This document shows, piece after piece, positions 40,060-49,848 of a stretch of DNA of 64,000 bases (the stretch's first letter is position 1; each line of letters opens with the position of its first letter). Source of the stretch: Promethearchaeota archaeon Loki_b31 (GTDB lineage: Archaea > Asgardarchaeota > Lokiarchaeia > Sigyniarchaeales > SOKP01); NCBI GenBank assembly GCA_005222975.1, contig NJBI01000005.1, positions 1 through 64,000 on the forward strand, written 5' to 3'. The notes under the pieces were generated by a model, which was not told the origin of the DNA, did no database searches, and saw nothing but the letters and a program-made list of their open reading frames with translations. The translations under genes and the position numbers were made by a program.

Positions 40060-40986
40060 TTAATCCTTTTCTTCAGTTTTTTCTATAGTTATTTCTTCGG
40101 ATTTTTCTTTTCTTATGTGAATTCTTCTTTCTTTGAGAGGTATTTTTTTTTTAACTTGCCGTTTAACATATTGTTCGTCGTATTTCTTTAATAATCCGTC
40201 AAGGTCTCCAATGGTTTTAGTAAGTTTTTCGAGTGGAATGTCTTCGAAAAATCTATTTTTCTTGAATTTTTTCGCAGGACCCCCATTGTACACCCAACCT
40301 TCTTCTAGTTCTTGACCTACCATTGTAGACGACCAAGTGTTTAAAATACAGTTTTTTCCTATATGGGTGCCTGGCATAATTATTATATGTGCGCCTATTC
40401 TAACGTTTTCTTCAATGATAGTTTTTTTAATGATTAAAAAGTTTCCTATAATAACTGAAGATTGTATTATAGCGCCCTGGCCAACAACTACATTTTTACC
40501 GAACTCAATATATTCAGTATCCACCCAACCTTCAAAAAGCGAGTTAGAAAATTTTGTTTTTACACCAAATACCTTGAAACAAATATTGTCTAAAAATGGA
40601 AAGGGAAATTTATGCGCGAGCCAGGTTGGCCACTTTTTAATTGTATTTCTAAGACTCCAATATCTATAATCCTTGTCTGCGGGATCCCTTAGAAAAACGC
40701 CTTCTCTTGGTTTGTGAAAAACATTAACTATAATTAATAAAATTTTAGCAAAGAATATCGCAGCAAACACGGTTGTGATGTACATTACAATGAAAAAAAG
40801 AGGTAAAAACACGTAGAAATGAAGTGGTCTTATATCATACCACAACATTTGCCAATACCACCAAATTTCCAATATCGCAGGAAGTAGACTTATCCATATT
40901 AAAAAAATATACATAAGCAGATACTTTTTCTTAGCCAGTACGGTTGCACAAAAAGGACCTATGCGCATTGAATTCGGAACGCTCAC
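40060..40986 (-). CDS. membrane-anchored left-handed beta-helix protein, unit C (copy 2)
   Basis: SVPNSMRIGPFCATVLAKKKYLL and FSNSLFEGWVDTEYIEFGKNVVVGQGAIIQSSVIIGN parallel 34858..35835. Confidence 0.8.
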   Translation of the reverse strand: MSVPNSMRIGPFCATVLAKKKYLLMYIFLIWISLLPAILEIWWYWQMLWYDIRPLHFYVFLPLFFIVMYITTVFAAIFFAKILLIIVNVFHKPREGVFLRDPADKDYRYWSLRNTIKKWPTWLAHKFPFPFLDNICFKVFGVKTKFSNSLFEGWVDTEYIEFGKNVVVGQGAIIQSSVIIGNFLIIKKTIIEENVRIGAHIIIMPGTHIGKNCILNTWSSTMVGQELEEGWVYNGGPAKKFKKNRFFEDIPLEKLTKTIGDLDGLLKKYDEQYVKRQVKKKIPLKERRIHIRKEKSEEITIEKTEEKD

Positions 40987-41894
40987 TTTTTAACGCCTCC
41001 CTTTTTTCTTCTAAATAAATGTTTTTTATCTTCGTCGATATTAACTTCGTGCTCTACCTCAATTTTTTCTTCTTCGTCAACATCTACTTTTTGTATAATA
41101 TCTCTTCTCATTTCAGCGTATTGATTAGGTTTTAATTTTCTAGCCGGAATACCTGAATATATCCACCCGTCTTCTAGTTTTTGATTAAGAGTGGTAACTG
41201 ATACCGCACCTAAAACAGTATCTTTTCCAAAGTGAGTTCCAGGGGCAATCGTGCTCTGCCCTCCAATAAGAGCGAAATCTTCGAAAGTTATTCTTTTAAT
41301 GATTAGATAATTACCTACTACCATTGAGCTCATTATTACTGCCCCTTGACCGATAGTTACGTTGCTTCCAAACTTAATAAATTCAGCGTCACACCAGGCA
41401 TCGTTCAAGTGGCTTGAGAAATCCATACTTACTCCAAACCAACGAAATGCTATTACATCTATCCAAGGTAAAGGCCAGTTTCTTATTAGCCACAAAACAA
41501 TCTTCTTTATTTCGGTTCTTAACCTCCAAAATTCAAAATCCGTGTCTCCCTTCTCAGTTCGGAATATTCCTTCTTTGGGAAGGTGAATTAAATTTATTAA
41601 AATTAACAGAAGCTTACTAAAAAAGAAGCAACTAATAATAAATAGAAATGTGAACGCTAACAATAAAAGTGGTAAAAATAACAATTTAATTATCCATGGT
41701 AGTTTGCTTACAGTGTAGCCGTACCAAAAAGTTGCTACAATAATACCTGAAAACCAAAAAATTGGTAAATATACTATTAAAAACTTAAGACTAACTCTGT
41801 TTATAGCAGAACTTGTAGTAAAATCAATATTAAAGTCAGAGTCATCATCTATGTTTTCAGGACCTTTATTTTCATCTTCTATAGTTTCAGCCAT
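40983..41894 (-). CDS. membrane-anchored left-handed beta-helix protein, unit B (copy 2)
   Basis: DFTTSSAINRVSLKFLIVYLPIFWFSG; LNDAWCDAEFIKFGSNVTIGQGAVIMSSMVVGN. Confidence 0.8.
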   Translation of the reverse strand: MAETIEDENKGPENIDDDSDFNIDFTTSSAINRVSLKFLIVYLPIFWFSGIIVATFWYGYTVSKLPWIIKLLFLPLLLLAFTFLFIISCFFFSKLLLILINLIHLPKEGIFRTEKGDTDFEFWRLRTEIKKIVLWLIRNWPLPWIDVIAFRWFGVSMDFSSHLNDAWCDAEFIKFGSNVTIGQGAVIMSSMVVGNYLIIKRITFEDFALIGGQSTIAPGTHFGKDTVLGAVSVTTLNQKLEDGWIYSGIPARKLKPNQYAEMRRDIIQKVDVDEEEKIEVEHEVNIDEDKKHLFRRKKGGVKK

Positions 41895-41896
41895 TT

Positions 41897-42847
41897 TTAT
41901 CTCACGCCTTTATTTTTTATTTTTTTTTCATTTTTTTCAGCTTCTTTTTTTATCCTCTCTAACTTTGCGTTTTCTTGCTTAACTCTTAAGTCTTCAGCCT
42001 GAACTAAATTATCTTCGTTAACCTTTAAATAATCCATAATTTTCTTTTTAAATATTCTACGCAAAGGCAAGCCAAAGTAGTAATTATTTCCTTTTAACAA
42101 ATTATGCTTAGTTGCTGCTGCCATTGGCAATAGATAGGAATTATCTCTTAGGTCGCAACCAGGGGCAATGTTATTAAAACCCCCTAAAGTAACATTTTCT
42201 CCTAGCTTTATTTCAAAGTACACAATATTTCCGAAAATCCCCTCAACAAAATGGCTAGAGAGTGCCGAATTAACGCCAATATAGCAGTTTTTTCCGATGT
42301 TTACATTTCTATCCGTAACTACTGATTCTTCGAGCGTAGAACCCTTTTTAATTACGCTGGTTCCTACAAAATTAAAAAACCAATTTGCTAACCAAGGAAA
42401 TATTCCTTTCATGAAAGCATTTTTTCCGTATTTAATCATAAAGGATCTTATATGGTATAAATTAGCAGTTTTAGAAGGGATGTTTCTTGGAATAATGCCA
42501 TCTTTACTAGGTGAAATTTTTTCCGTATATCTCCAGATAATTCGCGAGATCAAACCTACTAAAAATAAGTGGATCAAATAGCTCACAATAAGAACTAACG
42601 GTAAGGCTAAAAAAGATAGTAAAGAATCAAGGTTCGTAAAGACAACAAACAGGTTATCTACCCTTAAAAAGAGTGGGATAAAAACTAATAAGACATACGC
42701 CATAAAAACAATTCCCGGTATTAAATATGAACAATAGTATATAACAAAAAAGATACTCAAATACCAATGGAATTGGAGTTTAATTTTTTCTTTAGCAACT
42801 TCACCATCAGAGTCACTCATATCAGGCGGTTCAATTTCGTCTAACAT
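41897..42847 (-). CDS. membrane-anchored left-handed beta-helix protein, unit A (copy 2)
   Basis: GIIPRNIPSKTANLYHIRSFMIKYGKNAFMKG, NVNIGKNCYIGVNSALSSHFVEGIFGN, parallel to N-terminal half of 35838..37676. Confidence 0.8.
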   Translation of the reverse strand: MLDEIEPPDMSDSDGEVAKEKIKLQFHWYLSIFFVIYYCSYLIPGIVFMAYVLLVFIPLFLRVDNLFVVFTNLDSLLSFLALPLVLIVSYLIHLFLVGLISRIIWRYTEKISPSKDGIIPRNIPSKTANLYHIRSFMIKYGKNAFMKGIFPWLANWFFNFVGTSVIKKGSTLEESVVTDRNVNIGKNCYIGVNSALSSHFVEGIFGNIVYFEIKLGENVTLGGFNNIAPGCDLRDNSYLLPMAAATKHNLLKGNNYYFGLPLRRIFKKKIMDYLKVNEDNLVQAEDLRVKQENAKLERIKKEAEKNEKKIKNKGVR

Positions 42848-43296
42848 TTTTTACTACACCAATATTATCGTTAAAATAGATTGTTTTTAGTATTTGAACT
42901 TTCTAAATCAAATTTAATATTATTAATATTAATAATATAGTAATCAATTTCAATTTTTTTTTTTAAATATGCTAACCAATAAAAAGATATTAATAATGAA
43001 GGTTTCTATAAGTTATAAAAACCGACATAAATATATTAGAAAACCATAAGAGATGTAATATAGATAAGTCGTTAAAAATTTAAACTAATTGGGTAATTGA
43101 ATAGTAGATGTAGAATTAAAAGAAATATGCAAGATTTTAACAGATTCATCAATCGCTTAATAAGATTGAATCAATAATTTTATATTATATTATAACTTAA
43201 ATTAAAAATTAGGTTAAGGCAATTAAAATTTAGATATTTTTAATAACGCCGATAAAATTAATGTATTAACCATTATCGCAATTAAGGAGTAAAATA

Positions 43297-46200
43297 ATGT
43301 CTGAAAATTCGTTTTCATTAGTAGATTTGTATCCAAAATATGTAATAAACTCGAAAGGAGAAAAGAAAAAATTCGAAGTTACTAACATAGCAAAAGTATT
43401 AAACAAAGAAACTGGTCTTGATATGCACATTGCGGAAAAAGTTACAGAAGATGTAGTTCGAATAATTATTGGTCTAGGAGTTGATGAGATCACTACTAAT
43501 TACATTAGAGAATTAGTATGTGTCGAGCTAACCCAACGAGGTTTAAATAAATACCGAAATCTATTCGCCCGAGCTATCAATTTGGAAAACATATCTTTCA
43601 CGTTAGACGACAATTTTATTGCTAAATTTATAGGGAAACAACCTGATTGGGGGCCTTTAGGGCACATCACATACAAAAGAACTTACGCCAGAGTTGTAGA
43701 AGGAGAGAACAGAAAAGAAGAATTCTGGGAAACGATCAAAAGAGTTGTCGAAGGTTGTTATTCAATCCAAAAAGAGCACTGCATTAAGTTAAGTTTACCT
43801 TGGACCGATGCTAAAGCTCAGAATTCTGCTCAAATAATGTATGAAAAAATCTGGAATTTTAAGTTTTTACCTCCAGGAAGAGGTCTTTGGATGATGGGGA
43901 CCGAATTTATCGCACGTCACGGTTCCATGTCGCTTAATAACTGTGGTTTTGCCTCTACCGACGATATTAACTTAAAATACTCGAAAGCGTTTCAATTTGT
44001 GATGGATGCGCTAATGTTGGGTGTGGGGGTAGGTTTTGATACGAAAGGAGCGGGTAAAATTACAATTAAAAAACCTATAGAAGATCATTTTACTTTTCAA
44101 ATACCCGATAGTAGAGAAGGTTGGGTGGAAGCACTTAAACTTGTTATAGAAGCGTATTTTTTAGGTAAGCGAATTCCAAAGTTTGATTTTAGCTTAATCA
44201 GGTCTGCAGGTCAGCCAATTAGAGGCTTTGGAGGGATTGCCAGCGGTCCAGACCCTTTAAAGGATATGTTGATGAATATTCAAAAGATTTTAGAAGCTCG
44301 AATTGGTCAATCAATAAGTTCACTTGACATTTTGGATATTATGAATCTCATTGGAAAATGCGTCGTCGCTGGAAATGTTAGGCGTAGTGCTGAGATTGCA
44401 TTAGGGGAAGCCACCGATTTAGAGTTTATAAAGTGCAAACAAGACAAAGAAAAACTTTATTCGCATAGATGGGCAAGCAATAACAGTATATTTGCAAAAA
44501 AAGGATTAGACTATTCTTTCATAGCAGATCAGATTTCCGTGAATGGAGAACCGGGAATTCTTTGGTTAGAAAACGCAAAAGCGTATTCTCGAATGGGAAA
44601 CCCACCAGACCATAAAGATAAGAAAGCTGCGGGCGTGAACCCTTGCATTACAGGTGATACATTGATTGCTGTCGCTGATGGTAGGAATGCTGTAGCAATA
44701 AAACTATTGGCAGAAGAAGGAAACGATGTTCCTGTGTACTGTAAAGATGATAAAGGATTAACAGTAATAAGAATGATGAGAAATCCAAGAATTACAGGCT
44801 ATAATGAGAAAATATATGAAGTAAAATTGGATGATGATAGTATAATAAAATGCACAGGAAATCATAAGTTTATTTTAAGGAATAAAACATCTAAAGAAGC
44901 TAGAGAATTAAGAAATGGAGATAGTCTAATGATAACGCCAAAATGGCAGACAACTTGGGCAGAGATAATGGGAGAAGAAAAGAAGAAAAGATCAATTTAT
45001 TGGATGTTAAATAATGGAATGAAAAATACTTTCGAACATTCATTTATTTATGAACAATTTAATAAATGTAAAATTCCCAGTGGGTATGTTCTCCATCATA
45101 AAGACAAGGATGGTTTGAATAATAGAAAAAGTAATTTAGAACTTATGCTAAAGGATGATCATGATTCTTTACACGATATATCAGGTGATAAAAATCCTAT
45201 GCGTATTTGGTATCCCCATGCTACTCCTGAAGAAAAACAACAATATCATCAAAGGATGTCGAAAGCTACTTCCGGTACCAAAAACCCAAGATATTCTGGA
45301 ATCTCTAATGAGCAAATTTATAATGAGATGATTTCCTATATCAAAAGAACAAATGAACCATTAACTATTCCCGCTTGGAAAGAATATTCAAAAGAAATAG
45401 GATTAATATCTTCTTTTACTGAATTTCGTGGTTCATTATTGAATTTCATTAAAAGAGCGAATATTGAATCTGGATTTGAACATTTAGATAACCCAGCTCT
45501 AATGAGAGAATATAAAAAATATATTAATTTACTGAAAGAAAGCGATCTTGAGTTAATTTTTGAAGATGGTATGTTTGTTGTAAAATATTGTGCATTATGT
45601 AGAAGGGAATTTAAAGTAAAATATGGCAGACGAGAGCAAGCTTATTGTTCACATAAATGTGCTAATAAAATAGCTGCAATTAAGGCAGGCGCAGCGATGA
45701 AAAATAAAGGAAAAAGAAATCAACAAGAAGCTAGAAGAAAATTATGTCAATTATTTGCTCAATATATTTATGAACAAAATGAGGTTCCTCAGTTAGCTGA
45801 TTTCTTAAAGTTTATTAAAGAAAATGGAATCAACGATTTTAGAACTGCTGGAATCTATAAAGGTTATCAATATGTAATGGATAAGATCACTGAGAAATAT
45901 GTTTGTCAAAGAATCTCTGTTCGCTCATTAAGTAAACATCAGTATAGGCAACAAATGGCACTAAAACTAAAAGACTGTGGTCTATCTTATAACCATAAAG
46001 TTGTATCAGTTAATTATATTGGGGAAACTACAGTTTATAACGGCACAGTCGATGATTTCCATAATTATGGAATTATTCTAACTGAAAAAGAAACTAAATC
46101 AGGTAGACCAAAACTTGAAATGATTTTTACTGCGAATTGCGGAGAACAAACACTAGAGTCATTCGAGCTTTGTTGTTTGGTTGAAACCTTCCCTTCAAGG

Positions 46201-47025
46201 CATGAATCATACGAAGAGTATCAAAACACTCTAAAGTACGCTTATTTGTATGCCAAATCTGTTACGCTCGTAAATACGCATTGGCAAGAAACTAACGCAG
46301 TGATGCTTAAGAATAGGCGAATGGGAATTTCACAAACAGGAATAATTGAAGCTTTTGTGAAATATGGGAGAAGGACTATATTAGACTGGTGCGATAAAGG
46401 CTATAAATATTTACGAGAATTGGACGAGGAATATTCTGATTGGTTGTGCGTCCCAAAATCGATAAAAATTACTACGGTTAAACCGAGCGGAACCGTTAGC
46501 TTACTTCCGGGAGTCACTCCTGGAATTCATTATCCTCATTCAGAATACTATATTAGAAGAATTCGCATTTCGAAGAATTCTGATTTGATAGAACCCATTA
46601 AAAACGCGGGTTATCGCATAGAGGACGATTCTTATTCTCCTAATACTATTGTAGTCGAATTTCCCGTCCACGAACAATTATTTGAACGTTCCAAGGACGA
46701 TGTTTCCATATGGGAACAAGCGGAAAATGCCGCAGACTATCAAAAATATTGGTCCGACAACCAAGTATCAATTACGATTACATTTAAGCAAGACGAGGCA
46801 AAACAGATTAAACACGTGCTGGAGTGCTTTGAAGATAAGCTAAAAAGCGTGAGTTTTTTACCGATTAAAGAACACGGTTACAAACAAGCTCCTTACGAAG
46901 AAATCACAAAAGAAAAATTCGAGGAAATGGTTTCAAAACTTAAACCTTTAGATTTGGATAAAACAAAAGATAGAGCAATAGGAAGTAAGTTTTGTGATTC
47001 GGAGGCTTGTGAAATTAAGCTTTAA
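43297..47025 (+). CDS. class II (adenosylcobalamin-dependent) ribonucleoside-triphosphate reductase with ATP-cone and intein
   Basis: N-terminal ATP-cone; FLPPGRGLWMMGTEF, LNNCGF, split NPC/GEQTLESFELCCL, TTVKPSGTVSLLPGVTPGIHYP; C-terminal CDSEAC. Confidence 0.9.
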   Translation: MSENSFSLVDLYPKYVINSKGEKKKFEVTNIAKVLNKETGLDMHIAEKVTEDVVRIIIGLGVDEITTNYIRELVCVELTQRGLNKYRNLFARAINLENISFTLDDNFIAKFIGKQPDWGPLGHITYKRTYARVVEGENRKEEFWETIKRVVEGCYSIQKEHCIKLSLPWTDAKAQNSAQIMYEKIWNFKFLPPGRGLWMMGTEFIARHGSMSLNNCGFASTDDINLKYSKAFQFVMDALMLGVGVGFDTKGAGKITIKKPIEDHFTFQIPDSREGWVEALKLVIEAYFLGKRIPKFDFSLIRSAGQPIRGFGGIASGPDPLKDMLMNIQKILEARIGQSISSLDILDIMNLIGKCVVAGNVRRSAEIALGEATDLEFIKCKQDKEKLYSHRWASNNSIFAKKGLDYSFIADQISVNGEPGILWLENAKAYSRMGNPPDHKDKKAAGVNPCITGDTLIAVADGRNAVAIKLLAEEGNDVPVYCKDDKGLTVIRMMRNPRITGYNEKIYEVKLDDDSIIKCTGNHKFILRNKTSKEARELRNGDSLMITPKWQTTWAEIMGEEKKKRSIYWMLNNGMKNTFEHSFIYEQFNKCKIPSGYVLHHKDKDGLNNRKSNLELMLKDDHDSLHDISGDKNPMRIWYPHATPEEKQQYHQRMSKATSGTKNPRYSGISNEQIYNEMISYIKRTNEPLTIPAWKEYSKEIGLISSFTEFRGSLLNFIKRANIESGFEHLDNPALMREYKKYINLLKESDLELIFEDGMFVVKYCALCRREFKVKYGRREQAYCSHKCANKIAAIKAGAAMKNKGKRNQQEARRKLCQLFAQYIYEQNEVPQLADFLKFIKENGINDFRTAGIYKGYQYVMDKITEKYVCQRISVRSLSKHQYRQQMALKLKDCGLSYNHKVVSVNYIGETTVYNGTVDDFHNYGIILTEKETKSGRPKLEMIFTANCGEQTLESFELCCLVETFPSRHESYEEYQNTLKYAYLYAKSVTLVNTHWQETNAVMLKNRRMGISQTGIIEAFVKYGRRTILDWCDKGYKYLRELDEEYSDWLCVPKSIKITTVKPSGTVSLLPGVTPGIHYPHSEYYIRRIRISKNSDLIEPIKNAGYRIEDDSYSPNTIVVEFPVHEQLFERSKDDVSIWEQAENAADYQKYWSDNQVSITITFKQDEAKQIKHVLECFEDKLKSVSFLPIKEHGYKQAPYEEITKEKFEEMVSKLKPLDLDKTKDRAIGSKFCDSEACEIKL
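44644..46137 (+). mobile_element. 498-aa intein with HNH-type homing endonuclease
   Basis: Starts at Cys in GVNP|CITGDTLIAVADG, block B-like CTGNHKFIL, ends VDDFHNYGII...MIFTAN|CGEQTLE; internal SGYVLHHKDKDGLNNRKSNLELM is HNH-like. Confidence 0.9.
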
Positions 47026-47240
47026 ATTAGTATTTAGCTAATTATAATATCTTTTATCTTTTCTTAATGTATATCTTGCCTAAAAATTGTCAACTTAAAA
47101 CAATAAAATTATTAACTTCAAACAATATTTGTATAACTAATAAAATTCTTAAGAAAAAATGTCTTATTAAGAAAAAATTAAAAGCTATCTAAGAAATTTA
47201 ATTTTATTACAAGAATAAAATAATGGAAGAGTGAATAAGT

Positions 47241-48149
47241 ATGGAAAATGATCCTGAAGAAGATAAAAAAAAGAGAAAGGAAAGAGCGAAGGCAAGGGCT
47301 GCTCCTACGAAAAAAAAAGTAGCTAAACCAAAAAAAGGTGAGGAAGTTCAAAAACCTAGGGGAAAAATTGTTTATAAAAAGATAAAAGTCAATTTTTGGA
47401 GAACTCGTTTGCACGACGAGGAATTGGGCATACATCAACAACTCAAATATACCGCAAAAACACGTTGGTTTTCTAAAAACTTCGATATCGAAGGTGTAAT
47501 TGAAATAGACGACCAAAAGAAAAATATCATTGCTTTTAATAAGGAGCAATGGGAAGAGAGCCCGATAGAGGAGAAGAGACTCGTGTGCCGTTATTTTACG
47601 ATTATGGAAGAAACTATGGCATCAACGGCTAAAGGTGGTAATTTTAAAGGGGGAATAGAGTTAAGCATAGCTCATTCTCTCATTCAGAGTTTTGAAATTA
47701 AGCACCCCGGACCGGTTTTTTACGCACAAATTCCAGGAGTAAAAAGTTTAATTCGATTCGTAAGAGGATGGCGATTCATCGGTTCACGTTGGACCTTCCC
47801 CCTCTTACCTGAAGAAAAAGGCGATAAGCTCCAGATGGTTTTAGCAAAAGGAGTTGTCGGTCCCGGGAGGAACTATAAATTTTTAATCGGAAAGAAAATA
47901 ATTGCGAGAATAGATGGGCATCCTATACAAAAAGAATATATTCTTGAAATCTTCGATGAAGATTACGCAAAAGACAAAACTTTTGTTCGCTATATGATAC
48001 TTTTTGGCTTGGCTTGTAACTTTATGGACGAGGCTAAAAAAATAGTTAAAAGATTGTATAAAAAGATGAAATCAACAGGTACTACAGATTATAAGATACC
48101 CAAAACTGAACTTGACCTTTTCCGCAACCCCAGAATGATGAGAAGGTAA
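47241..48149 (+). CDS. hypothetical protein with basic N-terminal tail
   Basis: 302-aa ORF; Lys/Arg-rich first ~45 residues, then globular sequence without recognised motif. Confidence 0.5.
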   Translation: MENDPEEDKKKRKERAKARAAPTKKKVAKPKKGEEVQKPRGKIVYKKIKVNFWRTRLHDEELGIHQQLKYTAKTRWFSKNFDIEGVIEIDDQKKNIIAFNKEQWEESPIEEKRLVCRYFTIMEETMASTAKGGNFKGGIELSIAHSLIQSFEIKHPGPVFYAQIPGVKSLIRFVRGWRFIGSRWTFPLLPEEKGDKLQMVLAKGVVGPGRNYKFLIGKKIIARIDGHPIQKEYILEIFDEDYAKDKTFVRYMILFGLACNFMDEAKKIVKRLYKKMKSTGTTDYKIPKTELDLFRNPRMMRR

Positions 48150-48310
48150 AATTTACATATAATAAACTTTTTTATTTTTTCTAATTTTTTTTAAAAAGAC
48201 TTTTACAAGAAGATCTACAATTTAATACTTACTTAAAAACTAATAAGAATTAATAAAAAATTAAGAAAAAAAATAGGAAAGAATCTTTTTTATTTTTTTA
48301 AATTTTGAGT

Positions 48311-49081
48311 TTAGCTCAACATTTTGCGTTTCCAAGACTTGTAGGCTCTAGTTTCCTTTCCTCGATAAATCGCTTTTTTTCCAGTTTGTTTTTCGTAGAT
48401 TTTATGAAGACTTTCGTCGTCTTCTCCCTTTAATTCTTCTCTTCTAATTTCGTCTTCGATTTCGTCTTCTTCTTCTATTCTTTTAACGCGTTTGAGGACG
48501 ATAAAGACTCCATGATTCCAAATAGCAAACCCCAAATAGACAAGCATCACAATAACAAATAACATTAATCCAACAAACAAAACCCAATCTCCAGGGTTGA
48601 AATGCGTTATAATGTAATACCAAAAGTCCCTAACTAAGTCTACGAAAAATGTAGGAACTATTACGACAAATAATGTTATGAGAAATAGATAAACACTAAT
48701 TAGTGTTACTGCTATTAAGAGTCTTAGCGTTGTGTAGTCTTCGTACTTCTTGGCTAATATTCTATCCTTGAAGAGTCTCTGGCATAATCTAAGTATACCT
48801 CCTCGAAATAAAGTATAAAATAGGACGAGCAAAAACATATGTAATACGATAATCCCCACGATAATTAAAGCGGCGGCACCAGGACCCCAACCTGCTACTA
48901 TTTCCCATCTACCCGATTCTATTAACCATCCAATAATCGTTAACCAAATGCCTAAAATCGTGATTGCTGAAGAAACTATAATTGAGTAATAAATCGCTTT
49001 AGCAATGCGTAAATCCCAGGTTGAATACTCGTCTAAGGGATTAGCCGCTCTCGTTGGTTCTCTTCTTGGTTTTCTAGGCAT
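48311..49081 (-). CDS. multi-pass membrane protein of unknown function
   Basis: 256-aa ORF with about four long hydrophobic segments. Confidence 0.5.
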   Translation of the reverse strand: MPRKPRREPTRAANPLDEYSTWDLRIAKAIYYSIIVSSAITILGIWLTIIGWLIESGRWEIVAGWGPGAAALIIVGIIVLHMFLLVLFYTLFRGGILRLCQRLFKDRILAKKYEDYTTLRLLIAVTLISVYLFLITLFVVIVPTFFVDLVRDFWYYIITHFNPGDWVLFVGLMLFVIVMLVYLGFAIWNHGVFIVLKRVKRIEEEDEIEDEIRREELKGEDDESLHKIYEKQTGKKAIYRGKETRAYKSWKRKMLS

Positions 49082-49216
49082 AATTTTTTCACTCTCAAAT
49101 ATTTTAAATTAGATTTTCAAATTTTTATTATTATATTATATGTATTTTAATTTATTTGAATGTTTTCTATTTAATTATTAAATAATAAGTGATTGATAAG
49201 ATTCTAAAAATTAAAA

Positions 49217-49663
49217 TTAATAAGGTGTTTTTAGTGAAGAATGGCAATATGGACATTTGACAGCGTCGGGTTTTATATCTTCTCCGCAGTAGGGACAAAA
49301 TGTCTGATCTTCTTTTTTCTTATCGGTTATTTCCGATGGCGCTTCTTCTTCCTCCTCTTCGGCTCTCTTTTTAGCTTCTATTTTTTTTCCAGCCTTTTTG
49401 AGAACCCTTTCTTTTGTGGTAAGTGGCTCCGTTTCTTCCTCAGGTTTTTTATGTGGTTTTCTTGAAAATTCTACTTTTGCTCGACAAGTAGGACAATAAA
49501 CCTTCTTCTTATTCATGTAGTAAAAGGCAAATACAATACCCGCGATCCCTATTGTTGCAATCGTTACCATCACCCATATTATTTTTTGAAATGTTTCTAT
49601 TGGCTTTCTTACGGCGTGATCGATTTCTTTATCGCAAACTTTACAGTAAATGTACTTTGTCAT
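49217..49663 (-). CDS. membrane protein with two zinc ribbons
   Basis: YCKVCDKEID...TM...YCPTCRAKVEF and C-terminal FCPYCGEDIKPDAVKCPYCHSSL. Confidence 0.6.
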   Translation of the reverse strand: MTKYIYCKVCDKEIDHAVRKPIETFQKIIWVMVTIATIGIAGIVFAFYYMNKKKVYCPTCRAKVEFSRKPHKKPEEETEPLTTKERVLKKAGKKIEAKKRAEEEEEEAPSEITDKKKEDQTFCPYCGEDIKPDAVKCPYCHSSLKTPY

Positions 49664-49848
49664 AATTTTCCACTTATTAATTAAACTATATTAATTTTAA
49701 TAATAGATTAGTTTAATTAAAAAAATTTCCATTATTTTAAGAAGTTCGTTATTTCTTGATTTGAAAAATTATTGCTTTAGTCCTTAATAAAAACTTTTTA
49801 CGCATATATCATTTTAATAGTTATATACTCGTACAGATTTTAAAAAAT

